Origin: Burkholderiales bacterium
GTDB lineage: Bacteria; Pseudomonadota; Gammaproteobacteria; Burkholderiales; Burkholderiaceae_C
DNA length: 64,000 bases
NCBI GenBank assembly: GCA_017307855.1
Contig: JAFKGD010000007.1
Coordinates: 62,001 to 126,000 of the forward strand
Direction: 5' to 3'
Shown here: positions 36,794 to 46,428 of the stretch, one piece after another
Layout: each line of letters starts with the position of its first letter
Position numbering within the stretch: position 1 is the stretch's first letter
Translations under genes and position numbers: made by a program
Notes under the pieces: generated by a model
Seen by the model: the letters and a program-made list of their open reading frames with translations, nothing else
What the model was told of the DNA's origin: nothing
Database searches by the model: none

Positions 36794-37798
36794 TCATTGA
36801 AGGGCTTGCACGCCCGCCACCAGCCAGCCGCTGCCGCCGCTCTTGGGCTTGGTCATGTTCCAGACCTCGCGGAACGGGCTCGGGCCCGCCGAGGGCTGCT
36901 CGCGGATCATCCCTGAAAACTCGACGCTGGCCATGTAGTCCTGGCCCAGGTCTTCGATGCCCAGCAGGCGGGCTTCGATCATGACCACGTCGGTCTTGTT
37001 GGGCTGGCCTCCCAGATGCGCCTCGCGTTCGGACAGTTGTACGCGGATCTCGTCGACCATGTCGTCGGTCATCATCGAGCGCAGCGTGGCGATGTCGGCG
37101 CGATCCCACGCCTCCTGCAGCGTCACGAAATTGCGCTTCGCAGCGCCCAGAAAACCTTGCGTGTCGAAATCCGCCGGCACGCCCCATCCCTGAGCGCCCG
37201 ACAGCGCCGAGCCGATGGCCACCCCCGCAGCGCCACCGCGTACATTGGACGCGTCGAATGCCATGCTGTTGCGCTCCCACGGGCGAGCCGAGGCGTCGTT
37301 GCCCACGGTTTCGGGACGGTATTGGCGCAGCGACGCCGGTTGCGTGGGCGCGCTGCCCGCAGCACCCGCGCCTTGATAGGCCAGGCCACCCGTGCCAGCG
37401 CCGGACGGGCGGCGCGAGCGCATCACCATGCCAATGACGGCCATGACGGCGAAGGCCAGAAGTGCGATCAGCAGGATGTTGCCGAAGGCTTCGCCGAGGC
37501 CAAGCGAGCTGGCCAGCCAGGCCAGACCCAGACCGGCCGCGAGGCCGCCGAGCATGGCGCCCCAGGGCTTGCGGGCGGCAGCGGCGGCAGGCGCCGCGGC
37601 TGCCGCCGGTGCCTGGCGCGCGGCAGCATTCTGCTGGGCCGGCGCGGCCGACTGCGAGGGCGGCGGCGAGGCAGGCTGCGTCACGTTGTTCGACTGGCGG
37701 CCGAACGACTTGCCACCGCCCATGCGGCGGGCTTCGGCTTCCGTCGATGCGAACACGATCACGCACACGAGCAGAGCGGTCAGGAACTTCATGGTCAT
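36794..37798 (-). CDS. Tim44-like domain membrane protein
   Basis: A 334-residue protein. A signal/anchor covers residues 1-22, then there is a Pro/Ala/Gln-rich region (about 40-75), two membrane segments (about 78-125) and a C-terminal Tim44-like domain (about 205-330; RNFVTLQEAWDRADIATLRS and VMIEARLLGIEDLG). Tim44-like domains in bacteria bind membranes or partner proteins; the role is unknown. A strong AGGAGG site lies before the ATG. It separates ubiE from ubiJ, a common beta-proteobacterial arrangement. Confidence 0.85.
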   Translation of the reverse strand: MTMKFLTALLVCVIVFASTEAEARRMGGGKSFGRQSNNVTQPASPPPSQSAAPAQQNAAARQAPAAAAAPAAAAARKPWGAMLGGLAAGLGLAWLASSLGLGEAFGNILLIALLAFAVMAVIGMVMRSRRPSGAGTGGLAYQGAGAAGSAPTQPASLRQYRPETVGNDASARPWERNSMAFDASNVRGGAAGVAIGSALSGAQGWGVPADFDTQGFLGAAKRNFVTLQEAWDRADIATLRSMMTDDMVDEIRVQLSEREAHLGGQPNKTDVVMIEARLLGIEDLGQDYMASVEFSGMIREQPSAGPSPFREVWNMTKPKSGGSGWLVAGVQALQ

Positions 37799-37851
37799 GG
37801 GGCCTCCTTCTTCATTCGGGAAAACGCTTCTGTCGGACGCTCTTCGCGTCG

Positions 37852-38583
37852 TCAGCACTTGATTCCAACATGGAGGGCGACCACGCCGCCCGTCATGTTG
37901 TGATAGTCCACATGGCCGAAACCACCTTCCTTCATCAGGGACTTGAGCGTCTCCTGGTCGGGATGCATGCGGATCGACTCGGCCAGGTAGCGGTAGCTGG
38001 CCGCATCGCCGGCCACGGCCTGCCCCAGCCGGGGCAGCACGTTGAACGAATACCAGTCGTAGGCGCGCTGGAGCGGGCGCGCGACGCGCGAGAACTCCAG
38101 CACCAGCAGCTTGCCGCGCGGCTTGAGCACGCGGTTCATCTCGGCCAGCGCGCGATCCTTGTGGGTCATGTTCCGCAGGCCGAACGCCACGCTCACGACG
38201 TCGAAGTGGTTGTCGGGGAACGGCAGCTTCTCGGCGTCGCACACCATGGTGGGCAACACCACGCCGGCATCGAGCAGTCGGTTGCGGCCCTCGCGCAGCA
38301 TGGCTTCGTTGATGTCGGTGTGCACCACCTGGCCGCTCACGCCGGCCTTCCGGGCGAAAGCCAGGGCCAGGTCGCCCGTGCCGCCCGCGATGTCGAGCAC
38401 GCGCGAGCCTTCGCGAACGCCGGACACGAGCACCGTGTAGGCCTTCCAGGCGCGGTGCAGGCCGCCCGACATCAGGTCGTTCATGACGTCATAGCGCGAG
38501 GCCACGGAGTCGAACACGCCGCGCACGCGGCGCGCCTTGTCCGCCTCGTCGACGGTCTCGAAACCAAAATGGGTGCTGCTCAT
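37852..38583 (-). CDS. ubiE: UbiE/MenG C-methyltransferase
   Basis: A 243-residue SAM-dependent methyltransferase that methylates the quinone ring in ubiquinone (and menaquinone) synthesis. It has family motifs: the early [16 protein letters not shown], the SAM-binding [13 protein letters not shown] near residues 63-75, and [14 protein letters not shown]. The start [11 protein letters not shown] gives normal length. It leads the ubiE/Tim44/ubiJ/ubiB run, with 53 nt to the Tim44-like gene and 114 nt to the upstream DUF971 gene. Confidence 0.96.
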   Translation of the reverse strand: MSSTHFGFETVDEADKARRVRGVFDSVASRYDVMNDLMSGGLHRAWKAYTVLVSGVREGSRVLDIAGGTGDLALAFARKAGVSGQVVHTDINEAMLREGRNRLLDAGVVLPTMVCDAEKLPFPDNHFDVVSVAFGLRNMTHKDRALAEMNRVLKPRGKLLVLEFSRVARPLQRAYDWYSFNVLPRLGQAVAGDAASYRYLAESIRMHPDQETLKSLMKEGGFGHVDYHNMTGGVVALHVGIKC

Positions 38584-38697
38584 GCATCCGATGCTAGGGC
38601 CGAAGGCGTGCACACCCCTCGACAACCCCGCACCAGCAGCGGGAATTTGTGGGCATTTTGATGAAAGGCCGTGCGCTGCCGCACCGCCTTGGCGCAC

Positions 38698-39117
38698 TCA
38701 GCCGTGGCCCGAACAGCCGCCAGCGGCGGATGCCGGCGGCATGGCGACATCGCGCGACGCACCCGCCGCGGCAAGGCGCGCCTCGTAATCGGCCCACAGT
38801 TCAGCCTGACGCGAGCCCAGCTCGTAGAGCAGGTCCCACGAGAAGATGCCGCTGTCGTGTCCGTCTGAGAAGCGCGGCTGCACCGCGTAGTTGCCCACCG
38901 GGCTGAGCGACTCGATGCCGACTTCGCGCTTGCCGGTCTGCAGCGTTTCCTGACCCGGGCCGTGGCCCTGGACCTCGGCCGACGGCGAGAACACGCGCAT
39001 CAGCTCGAACGGAATCAGGAACTGCGCACCGTCGGAGAAGACGACCTCCAGCCGGCGCGTACGGCCGTGCAGCGTGATGGTCTTCGGCACCGGTGCGCCG
39101 GGCGTCAGGCCTGCCAT
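38698..39117 (-). CDS. DUF971 family protein
   Basis: A 139-residue protein with a single DUF971 domain (about residues 12-115), recognised from the core segment FSDGAQFLIPFELMRVFSPSA and the later GNYAVQPRFSDGHDSGIFSW. DUF971 is related to gamma-butyrobetaine hydroxylase N-domains and is found next to Fe-S and quinone genes; no function is established. A His/Cys-containing tail (CSGHG) ends the protein. Its ATG overlaps the HIT gene by 13 nt, so the two are translationally coupled. Confidence 0.85.
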   Translation of the reverse strand: MAGLTPGAPVPKTITLHGRTRRLEVVFSDGAQFLIPFELMRVFSPSAEVQGHGPGQETLQTGKREVGIESLSPVGNYAVQPRFSDGHDSGIFSWDLLYELGSRQAELWADYEARLAAAGASRDVAMPPASAAGGCSGHG

Positions 39118-39587
39118 CCGCCGGCTCCCACAGGTTGCGCCAGCCCGGCGGCGCTCAGGGCGCTCACCATCGCCGCCTCGGCCGCCGGCAGTGCGGCCTG
39201 CAAGGCATCGAGTCGCTCGGCCGGAACGGCGCGTGCCGCGGGCGCCCATACGGGCGCGGGGAATCGGCTGTCCCATTCGTGGCGAGCGATGACATGCCAG
39301 TGCAGGTGCGGCACCATGTTGCCAAGCGCGGCGAGGTTGATCTTGGCCGGACGCAGCGCGGCCGGAAGATGATCGAGCAGGGCCTGCTCCACACAGACCA
39401 CGGCGCTCATGCAGTGCTGCCGCTCGGCGGGCGAGAGTTGCGACAGCTCTGCCACGTGCGCCTGCCAGACGACGCGGTAGAACGCCGGCAAGCCCTCTTC
39501 CGCCGCCCGGATCACACGCAGTTGCGGCCCCTGGGCCAGCAGCACGCCACCCGGACCTTCGCAGAGCGGGCAGGCCGCGTCCGCCAT
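39105..39587 (-). CDS. HIT-family hydrolase
   Basis: A 160-residue histidine-triad protein. The nucleotide-binding triad is present in HLHWHVIAR (about residues 94-102), and an N-terminal CPLC motif may bind metal. HIT enzymes hydrolyse dinucleoside or nucleoside-phosphate conjugates. It overlaps the upstream giant dehydrogenase by TGATG and the downstream DUF971 gene by 13 nt, so all three are probably one operon. Confidence 0.9.
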   Translation of the reverse strand: MADAACPLCEGPGGVLLAQGPQLRVIRAAEEGLPAFYRVVWQAHVAELSQLSPAERQHCMSAVVCVEQALLDHLPAALRPAKINLAALGNMVPHLHWHVIARHEWDSRFPAPVWAPAARAVPAERLDALQAALPAAEAAMVSALSAAGLAQPVGAGGWQA

Positions 39588-42500
39588 CAGACCAGCACCC
39601 GCTCGATGCCGCCTGCGTTGGCGTCAGCGACGTAGCGGCCCATCCAGTCCTCGCCGAGGATGTGGCGGGCCATCTCGACCACGATGTAGTCGGCCTCGAG
39701 CAGGCCGTTGTCCAGGTCATTGCCGTAGCGCGAGAGGCCCTGCAGGCAGCTGGGGCAGCTGGTGAGGATCTTGGTGGGCTGGCCCGCGGCGCGCGGCGCG
39801 ATCTCCGCCAGCGCTGCGGCGCCCTTCTTCAGCTCTTCTTCCTTGCGGAAGCGCACCTGCGTGGACACGTCCGGCCGCGTCACACCCAGCGTGCCCGATT
39901 CGCCGCAGCAGCGTTCGGACTTGAGCACGTCGGGGCCGACCAGCGCCTTCACGGTCTTCATCGGGTCTTGCAGCTTCATCGGCGTGTGGCAGGGGTCGTG
40001 GTAGAGATAGGCCTCTTTCGCCTCCAGCCTGATTCCCTTTTCGAGCAGGTACTCGTGGATGTCGATGATGCGGCTGCCCGGGAAAATCTTGTCGAACTGG
40101 TAGCCCTGCAGCTGGTCGTAGCAGGTGCCGCAGCTCACCACCACGGTCTTGATGTCCAGATAGTTGAGCGTGTTCGCCACGCGGTGGAACAGCACGCGGT
40201 TGTCGGTGATGGTCTTCTCGGCCTTGTCGAACTGGCCGGCGCCGCGCTGCGGGTAGCCACAGCACAGGTAGCCCGGCGGCAGCACGGTCTGCACACCCGC
40301 ATGCCAGAGCATGGCCTGCGTGGCCAGGCCCACCTGCGAGAAGAGCCGCTCCGAGCCGCAGCCCGGGAAGTAGAACACCGCCTCGGTCTCGGGCGTGGTC
40401 GCCTTCGGGTCGCGGATGATCGGCACGTAGTCCTTGTCCTCGATGTCGAGCAGCGCGCGCGCCGTGCGCTTGGGCAGGCCCGCAGGCATCTTCTTGTTGA
40501 CGAAGTGGATCACCTGCTCGCGGATCGGCGCGGTGCCTACCGTCGCAGGCGGCCTGGCCGTCTGGTGGCGTGCGGCCACGCGCAGCATGTCGTTGGCGAA
40601 CCGCTGCACTTTGAAGCCGACGTCGACCATCGCCGTGCGCATGAGCTTGATGGTCTGCGGACTGGTGGCGTTGAGAAACAGCATTGCAGCCTTATTGCCC
40701 GGCCGGAAGCTCTTCTTGCCCATCTTGCGCAACAGGTTGCGCATGTTCATCGACACGTCGCCGAAGTCGATCTTCACCGGGCAGGGCGTCAGGCACTTGT
40801 GGCACACCGTGCAGTGGTCGGCGACGTCCTCGAACTCTTCCCAGTGCTTGATCGACACGCCGCGGCGCGTCTGCTCTTCGTAGAGGAACGCCTCGACCAG
40901 CAGCGAGGTGGCCAGGATCTTGTTGCGCGGGCTGTAGAGCAGGTTGGCACGCGGCACATGCGTGGCGCACACCGGCTTGCACTTGCCGCAGCGCAGGCAG
41001 TCCTTCACCGAATCGGCGATGGCGCCGATGTCGCTCTGCTGCATGATCAGCGACTCGTGCCCCATGAGGCCGAAACTCGGCGTGTAGGCGTTGGTCAGGT
41101 CGGCGTACAGAGTGCCCGGCGCCACACCGCCTTCGCGCAGCAGCTTGCCCTTGTTGAAACGGCCTTCGGGATCGACGCGCGCCTTGTAGTCGGCGAACGG
41201 CGCCAGTTCGGCGTCCGACAGGAATTCGAGCTTGGTGATGCCGATTCCGTGCTCGCCCGAAATCACACCGTCGAGGCTTCGCGCGAGCTGCATGATGCGC
41301 GCCACGGCTTCGTGCGCCGTCTGCAGCATCTCGTAGTTGTCGCTGTTGACGGGAATGTTGGTGTGCACGTTGCCATCGCCCGCGTGCATGTGAAGGGCCA
41401 CCCAGACGCGGCCTTTCAGCACGCGCTGGTGGATGGCGCTGACTTCCTGCAGGATGGGCTTGAATGCCTCACCCGCGAACAGGCCGGACAGCGGCGTGCG
41501 GATCTGCGTCTTCCAGCTCGCGCGCAGCGTGTGGTCCTGCAGCTGCGGAAACAGTTCATCGACACGCGCCAGCCAGTCCTGCCAGAGCGCGCGCACTTCG
41601 TGCAGCTGGGCAATGGCCTGCTGCACGCGGTCTTCCATCAGTTCGGCCGAAGGGATGTCGTTGGCATCGTCGGTCTTGCCCAGCGGCAGGTTGCCGCGCG
41701 TGAAGAACGCCTCCAGCGCATCGACGAGCTGCAGCTTGTTGCGCAGGCTCAGCTCGATGTTGATGCGCTCGATGCCGTCGGTGTACTCGGCCATGCGCGG
41801 CAGCGGGATCACCACGTCTTCATTGATCTTGAAGGCGTTGGTGTGGCGGCTGATGGCGGCCGTGCGCTTGCGATCGAGCCAGAACTTCTTGCGCGCCTCG
41901 GCGCTGATGGCGATGAAACCCTCGCCCGAGCGCGAGTTGGCAAGGCGCACCACTTCCGAGGTGGCCCGCGCCACGGCGTCGGCGTCGTCGCCCGCGATGT
42001 CGCCGATCAGCACCATCTTGGGCAGGCCGCCGTGCTTCTTGCTCTTGGTGGCATAGCCGACGGCGCGCAGGTAGCGGTCATCCAGATGTTCGAGGCCCGC
42101 CAGCAGAACCAGCGGCTCGCTGCCGCCCTCGGCGCGCTTTTGCAGCGCGAACATGAAATCCTTGATTTCCACGATGCTGGGCACGGCGTCCTTGGCGTTG
42201 CCGAAGAACTCCAGGCACACGGTGCGCGTGTGTTCAGGCATGCGGTGCACCACCCAGCGGCAACTGGTGATGAGGCCGTCGCAGCCTTCCTTCTGGATGC
42301 CCGGCAGGCCCGAGAGGAACTTGTCGGTCACGTCCTTGCCCAGGCCTTCCTTGCGGAAGGTCTTGCCGGGAATGTCCAGGCGCTCGGTGCGCAGCGGCGT
42401 CTTGCCGTCGGCTGCGAAGTAGCGCAGCTCGAAACAGGCCATCTCGGCGTCATGGATCTTGCCGAGGTTGTGATCCATGCGGACCACTTCCAGCCATTCG

Positions 42501-43477
42501 GCCTGCGGCGTGACCATGCGCCACGAGGCCAGGTTGTCCAGTGCCGTGCCCCACAGCACGGCCTTCTTGCCGCCGGCGTTCATGGCGACGTTGCCGCCCA
42601 CGCACGAGGCCTCGGCCGACGTCGGGTCGACCGCGAAGACGAAACCCGCGCGCTCGGCCGCGTCGGCCACGCGCTGGGTCACCACACCGGCTTCGGTCCA
42701 GATGGTGGGCACGGGGTGGCCGATGCCGGGAATCTGCACATGCTCGACCTCGGTCATGGCCTCCAGCTTCTCGGTGTTGATGACCGCACTCTTCCAGGTC
42801 AGCGGGATGGCGCCGCCGGTGTAGCCGGTGCCGCCTCCTCGCGGGATGATGGTCAGTCCGAGCTCGATGCAGGCGGCCACCAGGCCGGCCATCTCCGCCT
42901 CGGTATCGGGCGTGAGCACGACAAAGGGATATTCGACGCGCCAGTCGGTGGCATCGGTGACGTGCGAGACACGCGAGAGGCCGTCGAACTTGATGTTGTC
43001 CCTGGCCGTGTGCCTGTGCAGCACGCGCTGGGCGCGGCGCCGCAGCGCGGCCGTCTCGTCGAAGGTGCGGTCGAAGGCGTCGACGGCGGCACGGGCAGCC
43101 ACCAGCAAGTCACCCACCAGCGCATCGCGGTCGGCGTCGACTGCGGGCGTGCGGCGCTTTTCCACCTCGGCCAGCCGATGGCGCAGGGCCTCGACCAGCT
43201 GGCGACGGCGCTTGGGGTTGTCCAGCAGGTCGTCCTGCAGGTACGGATTGCGCTGCACCACCCAGATGTCGCCGAGCACTTCATAGAGCATGCGGGCCGA
43301 GCGGCCGGTCTGGCGTTCCTCGCGCAGGCGCGAGAGCAGCTCCCAGGCAGGCGCGCCCAGCAGGCGGATCACGATCTCCCGGTCGGAGAAGCTCGTGTAG
43401 TTGTAGGGGATTTCGCGCAGCCGCGCTGGCTCGGAAACCTGCGCGATCAGGGCGGCCAACGCCGTCGGAGCATTCAT
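39587..43477 (-). CDS. Giant FAD/Fe-S 2-hydroxyacid dehydrogenase (DUF3683 type)
   Basis: A 1296-residue protein in four parts: an N-terminal DUF3683 region (about 1-150), an FAD-binding_4 domain (about 185-340, with GGGTGYTGG at 214-222), an FAD-oxidase C-terminal domain (to about 790), and two 4Fe-4S clusters ([11 protein letters not shown] and [11 protein letters not shown]) followed by CCG-type cysteine domains (LCCGYPQ and CCGESG). The overall layout resembles E. coli YdiJ, reported to be a D-2-hydroxyglutarate dehydrogenase. It lies 127 nt after serA, whose E. coli type can make that acid. Substrate is inferred. Confidence 0.88.
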   Translation of the reverse strand: MNAPTALAALIAQVSEPARLREIPYNYTSFSDREIVIRLLGAPAWELLSRLREERQTGRSARMLYEVLGDIWVVQRNPYLQDDLLDNPKRRRQLVEALRHRLAEVEKRRTPAVDADRDALVGDLLVAARAAVDAFDRTFDETAALRRRAQRVLHRHTARDNIKFDGLSRVSHVTDATDWRVEYPFVVLTPDTEAEMAGLVAACIELGLTIIPRGGGTGYTGGAIPLTWKSAVINTEKLEAMTEVEHVQIPGIGHPVPTIWTEAGVVTQRVADAAERAGFVFAVDPTSAEASCVGGNVAMNAGGKKAVLWGTALDNLASWRMVTPQAEWLEVVRMDHNLGKIHDAEMACFELRYFAADGKTPLRTERLDIPGKTFRKEGLGKDVTDKFLSGLPGIQKEGCDGLITSCRWVVHRMPEHTRTVCLEFFGNAKDAVPSIVEIKDFMFALQKRAEGGSEPLVLLAGLEHLDDRYLRAVGYATKSKKHGGLPKMVLIGDIAGDDADAVARATSEVVRLANSRSGEGFIAISAEARKKFWLDRKRTAAISRHTNAFKINEDVVIPLPRMAEYTDGIERINIELSLRNKLQLVDALEAFFTRGNLPLGKTDDANDIPSAELMEDRVQQAIAQLHEVRALWQDWLARVDELFPQLQDHTLRASWKTQIRTPLSGLFAGEAFKPILQEVSAIHQRVLKGRVWVALHMHAGDGNVHTNIPVNSDNYEMLQTAHEAVARIMQLARSLDGVISGEHGIGITKLEFLSDAELAPFADYKARVDPEGRFNKGKLLREGGVAPGTLYADLTNAYTPSFGLMGHESLIMQQSDIGAIADSVKDCLRCGKCKPVCATHVPRANLLYSPRNKILATSLLVEAFLYEEQTRRGVSIKHWEEFEDVADHCTVCHKCLTPCPVKIDFGDVSMNMRNLLRKMGKKSFRPGNKAAMLFLNATSPQTIKLMRTAMVDVGFKVQRFANDMLRVAARHQTARPPATVGTAPIREQVIHFVNKKMPAGLPKRTARALLDIEDKDYVPIIRDPKATTPETEAVFYFPGCGSERLFSQVGLATQAMLWHAGVQTVLPPGYLCCGYPQRGAGQFDKAEKTITDNRVLFHRVANTLNYLDIKTVVVSCGTCYDQLQGYQFDKIFPGSRIIDIHEYLLEKGIRLEAKEAYLYHDPCHTPMKLQDPMKTVKALVGPDVLKSERCCGESGTLGVTRPDVSTQVRFRKEEELKKGAAALAEIAPRAAGQPTKILTSCPSCLQGLSRYGNDLDNGLLEADYIVVEMARHILGEDWMGRYVADANAGGIERVLV

Positions 43478-43526
43478 GGGAAATGTCGTTGCGAACGCGT
43501 GGCGCCCGCCTTGCCGTGGGAGGGCG

Positions 43527-43532
43527 ATTTTA
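43527..43532 (-). promoter_or_regulatory. -10 element for the giant dehydrogenase gene
   Basis: TAAAAT on the minus strand lies 50 nt before the dehydrogenase start, after the serA stop. It suggests the gene can be read independently of serA. Confidence 0.4.
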
Positions 43533-43579
43533 TTCCGCCCGGCCGGGGCGTGCCGGCCACGCCGGCCATGCCCCGCAAC

Positions 43580-43598
43580 GCGGGCCCACAGGGCCCGC
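43580..43598 (-). terminator. Hairpin after serA
   Basis: A perfect 8-bp stem (43580-43587 with 43591-43598) and a 3-nt loop lies 6 nt after the serA stop. No T run follows, so it may be a Rho-dependent or weak terminator. Confidence 0.4.
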
Positions 43599-43604
43599 CG
43601 TCCG

Positions 43605-44831
43605 CTAGAACAGCACGCGCGTGCGCAGCGTGCCCGGCACCTCGGCCAGACGGGCAGCGACGGCCTCGGACGAGCCGGCGTCGATGTCCATCACCACGTA
43701 GCCCACCCGCTCGTTGGTCTGCAGGTACTGCGCCGAGATGTTGATGCCCAAGTCCGAGAACACGCGATTGACCTCTGACATCACGCCCGGCACGTTGCGG
43801 TGCACGTGCAGGATGCGATGCTTGCCGGGGTGGGCGGGCAGCGCCACCTCGGGCAGGTTGACCGAGGTGATGGAGGTGCCGTTGTCGCTGTAGCGGATGA
43901 GCTTGTCTGCCACCTCGACGCCGATGTTGGCCTGCGCTTCCATGGTCGAGCCGCCCACGTGCGGCGTGAGGATGACGTTGTCCAGGCCGCGCAGGGGCGA
44001 GACGAACTCGTCCTTGTTGCTGCGTGGCTCCTCGGGGAACACGTCGATCGCAGCGCCCAGCAGGTGGCCGGACCGGAGAGCCTCGGCCAGCGGGTCGATC
44101 TCGACCACGGTGCCGCGCGAGGCGTTGATCAGGATGGCGCCGGGCTTCATGGCCGCGATCTGGGCCGCGCCGATCATCCACTGGGTGGAAGGCAGCTCGG
44201 GTACATGCAGCGTCACGATGTCGCTGGTGGCCAGCAGTTCGGCCAGACTGGCCTGGCGGGCATTGCCCAGCGGCAGCTTGGCCACTACATCGTGGAACAC
44301 CACGTGCATGCCCAGCGATTCGGCCAGCACCGACAGTTGCGTGCCGATGGAGCCGTAGCCGATGATGCCCAGCGTCTTGCCGCGAATCTCGTACGAGTCT
44401 GTGGCGCTCTTGAGCCAGCCTCCCCGATGGGCCGCTGCATTCTTGGCCGGAATGCCGCGCAGCAGCAGGATCGCCTCACCCAGCACCAGTTCGGCCACAG
44501 AGCGCGTGTTGGAGTACGGCGCATTGAAGATGGCCACGCCACGCTCGGCCGCGGCCACCAGGTCGACCTGGTTGGTGCCGATGCAGAAGCAGCCCGCCGC
44601 CACGAGCTTGGGCGCATGCGCCAATGCCTCGGCCGTGAGTTGCGTGCGCGAGCGGATGCCCAGAAAGTGCACATCGGCGAGCTTGGCGTGGAGTTCGTCG
44701 CCCTCGAGCGCACCCGACAGCGCCTCGACCTGCGTATAGCCCGCGTTGCGCAACAGTTCCTGCGCCGAAGGGTGGATGCCCTCGAGCAGGAGGAACTTGA
44801 TCTTGCTTTTGTCCAGGGAGGTCTTGGTCAT
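43605..44831 (-). CDS. serA: D-3-phosphoglycerate dehydrogenase, E. coli type
   Basis: A 408-residue NAD-dependent enzyme that starts serine synthesis. It matches E. coli SerA over its length: [26 protein letters not shown], the Rossmann motif [21 protein letters not shown] with the catalytic Arg and TPHVGGST with the catalytic His, then a C-terminal ACT domain (about 335-408) for serine feedback. E. coli SerA also reduces 2-oxoglutarate to D-2-hydroxyglutarate. The giant dehydrogenase lies immediately downstream on the same strand. Confidence 0.95.
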   Translation of the reverse strand: MTKTSLDKSKIKFLLLEGIHPSAQELLRNAGYTQVEALSGALEGDELHAKLADVHFLGIRSRTQLTAEALAHAPKLVAAGCFCIGTNQVDLVAAAERGVAIFNAPYSNTRSVAELVLGEAILLLRGIPAKNAAAHRGGWLKSATDSYEIRGKTLGIIGYGSIGTQLSVLAESLGMHVVFHDVVAKLPLGNARQASLAELLATSDIVTLHVPELPSTQWMIGAAQIAAMKPGAILINASRGTVVEIDPLAEALRSGHLLGAAIDVFPEEPRSNKDEFVSPLRGLDNVILTPHVGGSTMEAQANIGVEVADKLIRYSDNGTSITSVNLPEVALPAHPGKHRILHVHRNVPGVMSEVNRVFSDLGINISAQYLQTNERVGYVVMDIDAGSSEAVAARLAEVPGTLRTRVLF

Positions 44832-44984
44832 GGCATTCCGGGTAAAAACAGGCGCGCCTCAGCCGGGCTTGAATCCCGACTGGAAAGATCGGAAATCCTA
44901 GCATGCTGCGCTGCAGCACACGCGCGCCACCGTGCGAGTGGAACGGGTTTTCCCGCTTTGTGACGGTTCCAAGGCATGGCGAAA

Positions 44985-45013
44985 TTGTCTTTCGAATGTC
45001 ATAAACGATTCAT
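44985..45013 (+). promoter_or_regulatory. Candidate Pho box of the ugp operon
   Basis: Three 7-mers, TTGTCTT, ATGTCAT and GATTCAT, repeat every 11 bp with 4-bp spacers, the arrangement of PhoB sites (consensus CTGTCAT). A -10-like TAGCAT at 45013-45018 follows at suitable distance, about 30 nt before ugpB. It implies induction by phosphate starvation. Confidence 0.6.
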
Positions 45014-45049
45014 AGCATCCACGCTTTCAGCCCACAGGAGTTCCAGACC

Positions 45050-46360
45050 ATGAAATTCAGATCCGTGGCCGCGGCCATCGCCGCGACCTTCGCCGTGCAG
45101 GGTGCCGCACTGGCACAAACCGAAATCCAGTGGTGGCATTCCATGACGGCCGTGAACGGCGAGTGGGTCAACGATCTGGCCAAGCAGTTCAACGAGAGCC
45201 AGAAGCAATACAAGATCGTCCCGACCTTCAAGGGCTCGTACGACGAATCGATGACGGCGTCGATCGCCGCCTTCCGCGCAGGCAACGCACCGCACATCCT
45301 GCAGGTGTTCGAAGTGGGCACGGCCACGATGATGGCCAGCAAGGGCGCGATCGTTCCCGTGGGCAAGGTGATGCAGGACGCGGGCGTGAAGTTCGATCCG
45401 AAGGCCTACATCCCCGCCGTGGCCGGCTACTACACCGCGCCCAACGGCCAGATGCTGAGCTTCCCGTTCAACAGCTCGACCACCATCTTCTATTTCAACA
45501 AGGACGCCTTCAAGGCGGCCGGACTGCCCACCGACAAGGCGCCGGCGACCTGGCCCGAAGTCGTTTCCGCCGCCGCCAAGCTCAAGGCCAGCGGCCACAA
45601 GTGCCCGTTCACCACGGCCTGGCAGAACTGGACGCAGGTGGAGAGCTTCTCGGCCTGGCACAACGTCGAATTCGCCAGCAAGGGCAACGGCCTGCAGGGC
45701 ATGGACGCGCGCCTGAAGGTGAACTCGCCGCTGCACGAGCGCCACATCACCAATCTGGCCAACATGGCCAAGCAGGGCCTGTTCGTCTACAAGGGCCGCG
45801 GCAACGTGCCGGAGGCCTCGTTCGTGTCGGGCGAGTGCGCCATGATCAACACCTCGTCCGGCTTCTACGGCAACGTGGCCAAGAACGCCAAGTTCGCCTA
45901 TGGCCTGGCCCCGCTGCCCTACTACCCCGACGTCCCGGGTGCACCGCAGAACACCGTGATCGGCGGCGCCAGCCTCTGGGTGATGGCCGGCAAGAAGCCC
46001 GAGGAATACAAGGGCGTGGCCGAGTTCTTCAAGTTCATCTCGACCCCCGAAGTGCAATCGGCCAGCCACAAGCGCACCGGCTACCTGCCCGTCACCATGG
46101 CGTCGTACGAGCTGACTGAGAAGTCGGGCTTCTACAACCAGAACCCCGGCACCGACGTGGCTGTGACGCAGATGATCCGCAAGGTGACCGACAAGAGCCG
46201 CGGCATCCGCCTGGGCAATTACGTGCAGATCCGCGCCATCGAGGACGAAGAACTCGAGCAGGTCTGGAACGGCCGCAAGACGCCCAAGGAGGCGCTGGAC
46301 TCGATCGTCAAGCGCGGCAACGAGCAGCTCGAACGCTTCCAGAAGGCCAACAAGGGTTGA
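45050..46360 (+). CDS. ugpB: sn-Glycerol-3-phosphate-binding periplasmic protein UgpB
   Basis: A 436-residue solute-binding protein with a signal peptide cleaved near residue 23 (ALA/QTE). It begins the mature part with IQWWHSM, typical of UgpB, and carries the family segment STPEVQSASHKRTGYLPVT around residues 330-348. It delivers glycerol-3-phosphate and glycerophosphodiesters to UgpAE. A strong AGGAG precedes the ATG. It leads ugpBAECQ and is separated from ugpA by a hairpin that may act as a partial terminator. Confidence 0.95.
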   Translation: MKFRSVAAAIAATFAVQGAALAQTEIQWWHSMTAVNGEWVNDLAKQFNESQKQYKIVPTFKGSYDESMTASIAAFRAGNAPHILQVFEVGTATMMASKGAIVPVGKVMQDAGVKFDPKAYIPAVAGYYTAPNGQMLSFPFNSSTTIFYFNKDAFKAAGLPTDKAPATWPEVVSAAAKLKASGHKCPFTTAWQNWTQVESFSAWHNVEFASKGNGLQGMDARLKVNSPLHERHITNLANMAKQGLFVYKGRGNVPEASFVSGECAMINTSSGFYGNVAKNAKFAYGLAPLPYYPDVPGAPQNTVIGGASLWVMAGKKPEEYKGVAEFFKFISTPEVQSASHKRTGYLPVTMASYELTEKSGFYNQNPGTDVAVTQMIRKVTDKSRGIRLGNYVQIRAIEDEELEQVWNGRKTPKEALDSIVKRGNEQLERFQKANKG

Positions 46361-46384
46361 ACGTTTCCGAGCGCTAAACTGCCC

Positions 46385-46416
46385 CGCCGCCCGGCTGTGT
46401 GCCCGGGCGGCGTTTT
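46385..46416 (+). terminator. Intrinsic terminator-like hairpin between ugpB and ugpA
   Basis: A perfect 10-bp G/C stem (46385-46394 with 46403-46412), an 8-nt loop and TTTT directly after. It lies 25 nt after the ugpB stop and 13 nt before the ugpA start, and probably lets more ugpB than permease mRNA accumulate. Confidence 0.75.
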
Positions 46417-46428
46417 CATTGGGGTCCC

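Noticed and set aside
39662-43744. A 1360-codon open frame opposite the giant dehydrogenase
   Set aside because: It is a mirror frame of a high-GC gene; its translation is low-complexity (His, Gly, Arg rich) with no recognisable domain, and the opposite strand has clear motifs.
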